Source: Devosia sp. (GTDB lineage Bacteria > Pseudomonadota > Alphaproteobacteria > Rhizobiales > Devosiaceae). Taken from it: DNA of 8,845 bases. The stretch covers positions 1 to 8,845 of the forward strand of contig JAQGKG010000161.1 of assembly GCA_028290245.1 (NCBI GenBank). The letters run 5' to 3'. Positions within the stretch are counted from its first letter, which is position 1. Every line of letters starts with the position of its first letter. The notes under the pieces are model-generated. The model was given only the letters and a program-made list of their open reading frames with translations. It was not told where the DNA came from and did not search any database. This document shows, piece by piece, positions 6,138 to 8,845 of the stretch. Made by a program: the position numbers and the translations under genes.

Positions 6138-6193
6138 GATCAATTTACTAACTACGCCGCCTGCAGGCAATTCGTATAAGGACGGGGCACTTC

Positions 6194-7030
6194 GTGACAT
6201 CTGACGCTATTGGTGCTTTCACCGGCCGCACATCCCGGTTCCTTGCAGTTGCCCTGATGGCAGCCATTCTTGCCGGCTGCAGCATGTTTGGTCCGCCCAA
6301 GGCGAAGGAAGAGCCGATCATTCCGGCAGCCGCGCTTTACCAGCGGGCGCTGGACGACATGGATCGCCAGTATTTCTCCACGGCTATCAAGTCACTGGAA
6401 CTGCTCGATCGCCAGCATCCCGGCGACCCGATGGTCGAGAAGTCCAAGCTGATGCAGGTCTATGCGAACTATCGCAGCGGCAAGTTGCCTGAGGCAATTC
6501 TCGCCGCCGACCGTTTCATGGCGCTTTATCCCAATGGCAAGGACGCCGCTTACGTTCTGTATCTGAAGGGCAATGCTTACTTTGCGCAGATCAAGGACAT
6601 CACGCGCGACCAGCAGCTTTCGGCTGACGCCATCGAAACCTACAGCCTGGTGATTTCGACTTATCCCCAGTCCGAATATGCTGAAGACGCCAAGGAAAAA
6701 CTGCTGGTGGCTTATGACCAGCTCGCCGGCAAGGAAATGTCGGTCGGCCGTTACTATCTCGGCCAGGGTCAATATACCGCCGCTATCAACCGCTTCCGCG
6801 TCGTCGTGGAAACCTGGCAGACCTCGACGCAAATCGAAGAAGCCCTCTATCGCCTGACCGAAGCCTACCTGCTGCTCGGCCTCACCAACGAAGCCAGCAC
6901 AGCCGCTGCCGTCCTGGGTCACAATTATCCGAACAGCAGCTGGTACAAGGAAGCGTTTGAGCTGTTGGGCAAGCAGGGACTGGCTCCCACCGTCAACAGC
7001 GGTAGCTGGATGGCTGGCCTGAAGAAGTAG
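6194..7030 (+). CDS. bamD: Outer membrane protein assembly factor BamD, lipoprotein
   Basis: BamD is the essential lipoprotein of the BAM complex. With BamA it inserts beta-barrel proteins into the outer membrane, sitting on its periplasmic face. The 278 aa begin with a lipoprotein signal peptide: Arg-containing n-region, hydrophobic FLAVALMAAI and lipobox LAGC with lipidated C29. Tetratricopeptide repeats fill about residues 42-260, with characteristic LYQRALDDMDRQYFSTAIKSLE (48-69), YPNGKDAAYVLYLKGNAYF (112-130) and YPQSEYAEDAKEKLLVAYDQLAGKEMSVGRYYL (156-188). The start is a GTG, preceded by AAGGA 11 nt and GGGG 6 nt upstream; the next ATG (residue 22) would destroy the signal peptide. Position between lpxC and recN is standard for alphaproteobacteria. 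Confidence 0.96.
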   Translation: MTSDAIGAFTGRTSRFLAVALMAAILAGCSMFGPPKAKEEPIIPAAALYQRALDDMDRQYFSTAIKSLELLDRQHPGDPMVEKSKLMQVYANYRSGKLPEAILAADRFMALYPNGKDAAYVLYLKGNAYFAQIKDITRDQQLSADAIETYSLVISTYPQSEYAEDAKEKLLVAYDQLAGKEMSVGRYYLGQGQYTAAINRFRVVVETWQTSTQIEEALYRLTEAYLLLGLTNEASTAAAVLGHNYPNSSWYKEAFELLGKQGLAPTVNSGSWMAGLKK

Positions 7031-7036
7031 GAATTA

Positions 7037-7077
7037 CCTCGTCTCGCCGCCTCCTATTTGGAGGGCGCGAGGCGAGG
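7037..7077 (+). terminator. Long hairpin after bamD, no T-run
   Basis: Arms of 18 bases (7037-7054 and 7060-7077) pair around a TATTT loop, broken by one G-T pair and one two-base mismatch. It starts six bases after the bamD stop. No T-tract follows, so it may protect the 3' end of the bamD mRNA or help Rho-dependent ending rather than terminate intrinsically. Confidence 0.45.
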
Positions 7078-7099
7078 CAACTTCTTCCTCGCGATATAT

Positions 7100-7114
7100 G
7101 TTGCTAGTTTGTTC
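7100..7114 (+). promoter_or_regulatory. Candidate LexA (SOS) box upstream of recN
   Basis: GTTG, seven bases, GTTC matches the alphaproteobacterial LexA consensus GTTC-N7-GTTC with one mismatch. It overlaps the -35 and spacer of the candidate recN promoter, where repressor binding would block RNA polymerase. recN is a classic SOS gene in E. coli and other bacteria. Confidence 0.4.
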
Positions 7115-7128
7115 CGGGGCGCTACAAT
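7101..7128 (+). promoter_or_regulatory. Candidate sigma-70 promoter for recN
   Basis: TTGCTA (7101-7106) and TACAAT (7123-7128) are separated by 16 bases and match TTGACA/TATAAT at four and five positions. Transcription would start near 7135, giving a leader of about 155 nt. The -10 also forms the loop of a hairpin, so the promoter reading competes with a terminator reading of the same bases. Confidence 0.35.
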
Positions 7129-7138
7129 GCGTCCCGGA
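7113..7138 (+). terminator. Stable hairpin over the recN promoter, possible bamD terminator
   Basis: TCCGGGGCGC (7113-7122) pairs with GCGTCCCGGA (7129-7138) over 10 bp with one G-T pair; the six-base loop is TACAAT. It is followed by TCGTTTGTGTG, a poor T-tract. It could end bamD transcripts weakly, or be a dyad around the recN -10. Confidence 0.35.
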
Positions 7139-7159
7139 TCGTTTGTGTGCCGTGTTTCC

Positions 7160-7187
7160 CAGACCTCTTGGCTCAGGATGAGGTCTG
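7160..7187 (+). other. Hairpin in the recN leader
   Basis: CAGACCTC (7160-7167) and GAGGTCTG (7180-7187) form a perfect 8-bp stem with a 12-base loop, about 100 bases before recN. No T-run follows. Its function is unknown. Confidence 0.35.
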
Positions 7188-7227
7188 TTGAGAAATCGGG
7201 ACTGTCATTCGCGCGATCGGGGCTGGG

Positions 7228-7296
7228 ATGGTAACGTGCGCTAACAAGTCGGCTGCTATGGCAGCCATCGGAACTCTGGGATTACGCGCATGCTGA
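7228..7296 (+). CDS. Possible 22-codon leader ORF overlapping the recN start
   Basis: An ATG at 7228, with GGGG 5 nt upstream, opens a 22-codon frame beginning MVTCANKSAAM and ending at a TGA at 7294-7296, seven bases into recN in another reading frame. Such an overlap could couple translation of recN to the leader. It is short enough to arise by chance and the peptide resembles nothing I know. Confidence 0.2.
   Translation: MVTCANKSAAMAAIGTLGLRAC
7251..7266 (+). other. Hairpin just upstream of the recN ribosome site
   Basis: GGCTGC (7251-7256) and GCAGCC (7261-7266) form a perfect 6-bp stem with a TATG tetraloop, 23 bases before the recN ATG and inside the possible leader ORF. Ribosomes translating that ORF would open it. 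Confidence 0.35.
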
Positions 7297-8845
7297 ACGC
7301 GCTTTCGGTTCGCAACATCGTTCTCATCGACCAACTCGATCTGGCGCTGGACGGCGGCATGACCGTGCTGACCGGCGAGACAGGTGCTGGCAAATCCATC
7401 CTGCTCGACGCGCTGACGCTGGCGCTTGGGGGTAGGGGCGATGCGTCGCTGGTCCGTGCCGGGCAGGAGAGTGGGCAAGTGGTTGCCGTGCTTCAACTGG
7501 CGAGGGATCATCCGGCCCGCGCTGCCTTGCGCGATAATGCCATTCCCGACGATGAAGACGTCATCCTGCGCCGTGTGCAGTTTGCCGATGGCCGCACACG
7601 GGCTTTTATCAACGATCAGCCGGTCTCGGCAGCGCTGCTGCAAAAGGTCGGTAGCCAGATCGTCGAAATCCACGGCCAGCACGATGACCGGGCTTTGGTC
7701 GATGTCGCCACTCACCGCGCTGCGCTCGACACCTTTGGCGAACTAGAGAAGCAGGTCGATAAAGTCCGCGACGCCTGGCAGGATCTGAGCGACGCGCAGG
7801 ACGCTGTCGCGGCTCAGAAAGCGCTGGTGGCTCAAGCTCTTGCCGCCGAAGACTACGCCCGCCACACTGTCGAGGAATTGTCCAAGCTCAAGCCGGTGGT
7901 TGGCGAGGAAACAGAACTCGCCGAGCGACGCCAACATCTGCAGCAGGTCGAGCGTTCGGCCTCCGATGTCACTGAAATCGACGACATGCTCAATGGCCCC
8001 GCGGCGCCCGCGCCGGCCCTGGCGAGCTTGATGCGCCGCCTGATGCGCAAGATCGATGGTGGCTCAACACTGTTCCAGCCGATCGTCGACACACTCGACG
8101 CATCGCTCGTGTCTCTCGACCGCACCAGCGATGCGCTTGAAGAGCTGAAGCGCGAGATGGCCTATGACCCTTCCGAGCTGGAAAGCGTTGAGGAACGGTT
8201 GTTCGCCATGCGCGCCGCCGCTCGCAAGCACCAGACTACTTGCGATGGCTTGGCCGAAGTGCTGGCTAAGTACAGCGCCGATCTTGATACGCTGCAGGGC
8301 GGTGAGACCAAGCTGGTGGCGCTGGTCGCCGCCGAGGCCAAGGCCTCAGACACTTATCGCAAGCTGGCTGAAACGCTGAGCAGCGGCCGGGCCAAGGCTG
8401 CGGGCGCCCTCGGCAAGGCAGTCGGCGCCGAACTGCCCGACCTCAAGCTGGGCAATGCCAAATTCATCGTAGATCACCAGATCGACAAAGCGCGCATTGC
8501 CGCCTCCGGCTTCGACCAGATCCAGTTCCACGTCCAGACCAACCCCGGTACCACACCCGGCCCCTTGCTCAAGGTCGCCTCGGGCGGCGAGCTCAGCCGG
8601 TTCCTGCTGGCGCTCAAGGTGGTGCTGGCCGATCGCGGCTCTGCCCCCGTGCTGATCTTCGACGAAATCGACACTGGCGTCGGAGGTGCCGTCGCCGATG
8701 CCATCGGCAGGCGTCTGGCGCGCCTCGCTGGCAAGGTTCAGGTCCTCGCCGTCACCCATGCCCCCCAAGTCGCCGCCCGCGCCCAGCGCCATCTGCTGAT
8801 CGAAAAGCAGGCCGTGAAAGAAGGCGCCTTCATGCGTACCCACGT
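7290..8845 (+). CDS. recN: DNA repair protein RecN (3' end missing)
   Basis: RecN is an SMC-like ATPase that acts at DNA double-strand breaks, in recombination repair with RecA. The frame is open from the ATG to the window edge, giving 518 residues; the usual length is about 550-560, so only the end is missing. The N-terminus MLNALSVRNIVLIDQLDL is typical. Walker A GETGAGKS is at 29-36, IHGQHDDRALVD (about 128-139) is a RecN hallmark, and a Glu/Ala-rich coiled-coil middle spans about 150-365. The ABC signature SGGELSR is at 431-437, Walker B VLIFDEID at 454-461 (D458, E459) and the H-loop VTHAPQVAA carries H490. GGGA lies about 8 nt before the ATG. It is probably transcribed from the candidate LexA-box promoter in the 259-base gap after bamD. 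Confidence 0.98.
   Translation, partial: MLNALSVRNIVLIDQLDLALDGGMTVLTGETGAGKSILLDALTLALGGRGDASLVRAGQESGQVVAVLQLARDHPARAALRDNAIPDDEDVILRRVQFADGRTRAFINDQPVSAALLQKVGSQIVEIHGQHDDRALVDVATHRAALDTFGELEKQVDKVRDAWQDLSDAQDAVAAQKALVAQALAAEDYARHTVEELSKLKPVVGEETELAERRQHLQQVERSASDVTEIDDMLNGPAAPAPALASLMRRLMRKIDGGSTLFQPIVDTLDASLVSLDRTSDALEELKREMAYDPSELESVEERLFAMRAAARKHQTTCDGLAEVLAKYSADLDTLQGGETKLVALVAAEAKASDTYRKLAETLSSGRAKAAGALGKAVGAELPDLKLGNAKFIVDHQIDKARIAASGFDQIQFHVQTNPGTTPGPLLKVASGGELSRFLLALKVVLADRGSAPVLIFDEIDTGVGGAVADAIGRRLARLAGKVQVLAVTHAPQVAARAQRHLLIEKQAVKEGAFMRTH

Overview
The window is a conserved cell-division and envelope block of an alphaproteobacterium, most likely a member of the Hyphomicrobiales (a Devosia-like genome would fit). 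The order ftsQ-ftsA-ftsZ-lpxC-bamD-recN is the usual end of the alphaproteobacterial dcw cluster. FtsZ is long (560 aa, with a linker of about 230 residues), and the region before ftsZ carries a CtrA-type motif. The lineage is inferred from gene order, protein style and GC-rich codon use; no 16S or other marker is present.

Layout. 1-816 is the 3' part of ftsQ, cut by the window start. It overlaps ftsA (813-2126) by four bases. ftsA then meets a small unrecognised reverse-strand gene (2123-2434) tail to tail, the two stop codons sharing a CTAG. An AT-rich gap with inverted repeats (2435-2666) separates this gene from a second reverse-strand gene, a PhnB-like VOC-family protein (2667-3140). The 213-base divergent gap 3141-3353 is the control region of ftsZ and contains several symmetric sequence elements. 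ftsZ (3354-5036) ends before a textbook intrinsic terminator (5066-5096). lpxC (5147-6109), bamD (6194-7030) and recN (7290 to past the window end) follow, all on the plus strand. The 259 bases before recN hold strong hairpins, a candidate promoter with a LexA-like box, and a short upstream ORF.

How the genes work together. FtsQ, FtsA and FtsZ are divisome parts: FtsZ polymerises at midcell, FtsA ties it to the membrane and FtsQ links the ring to septal wall synthesis. LpxC commits precursor to lipid A, and BamD belongs to the outer-membrane protein assembly machine, so both serve envelope growth. RecN is an SMC-like DNA-break repair protein and probably has its own damage-responsive promoter. 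The main departure from the ordinary arrangement is the two-gene reverse-strand segment between ftsA and ftsZ, which implies that ftsZ is transcribed from its own promoter.

I found no tRNA, rRNA, CRISPR array, insertion sequence or phage gene. I see no clear new biological system here. The points most worth a second look are regulatory DNA: the symmetric element before ftsZ, the AT-rich inverted repeat between the two reverse genes, and the recN leader.
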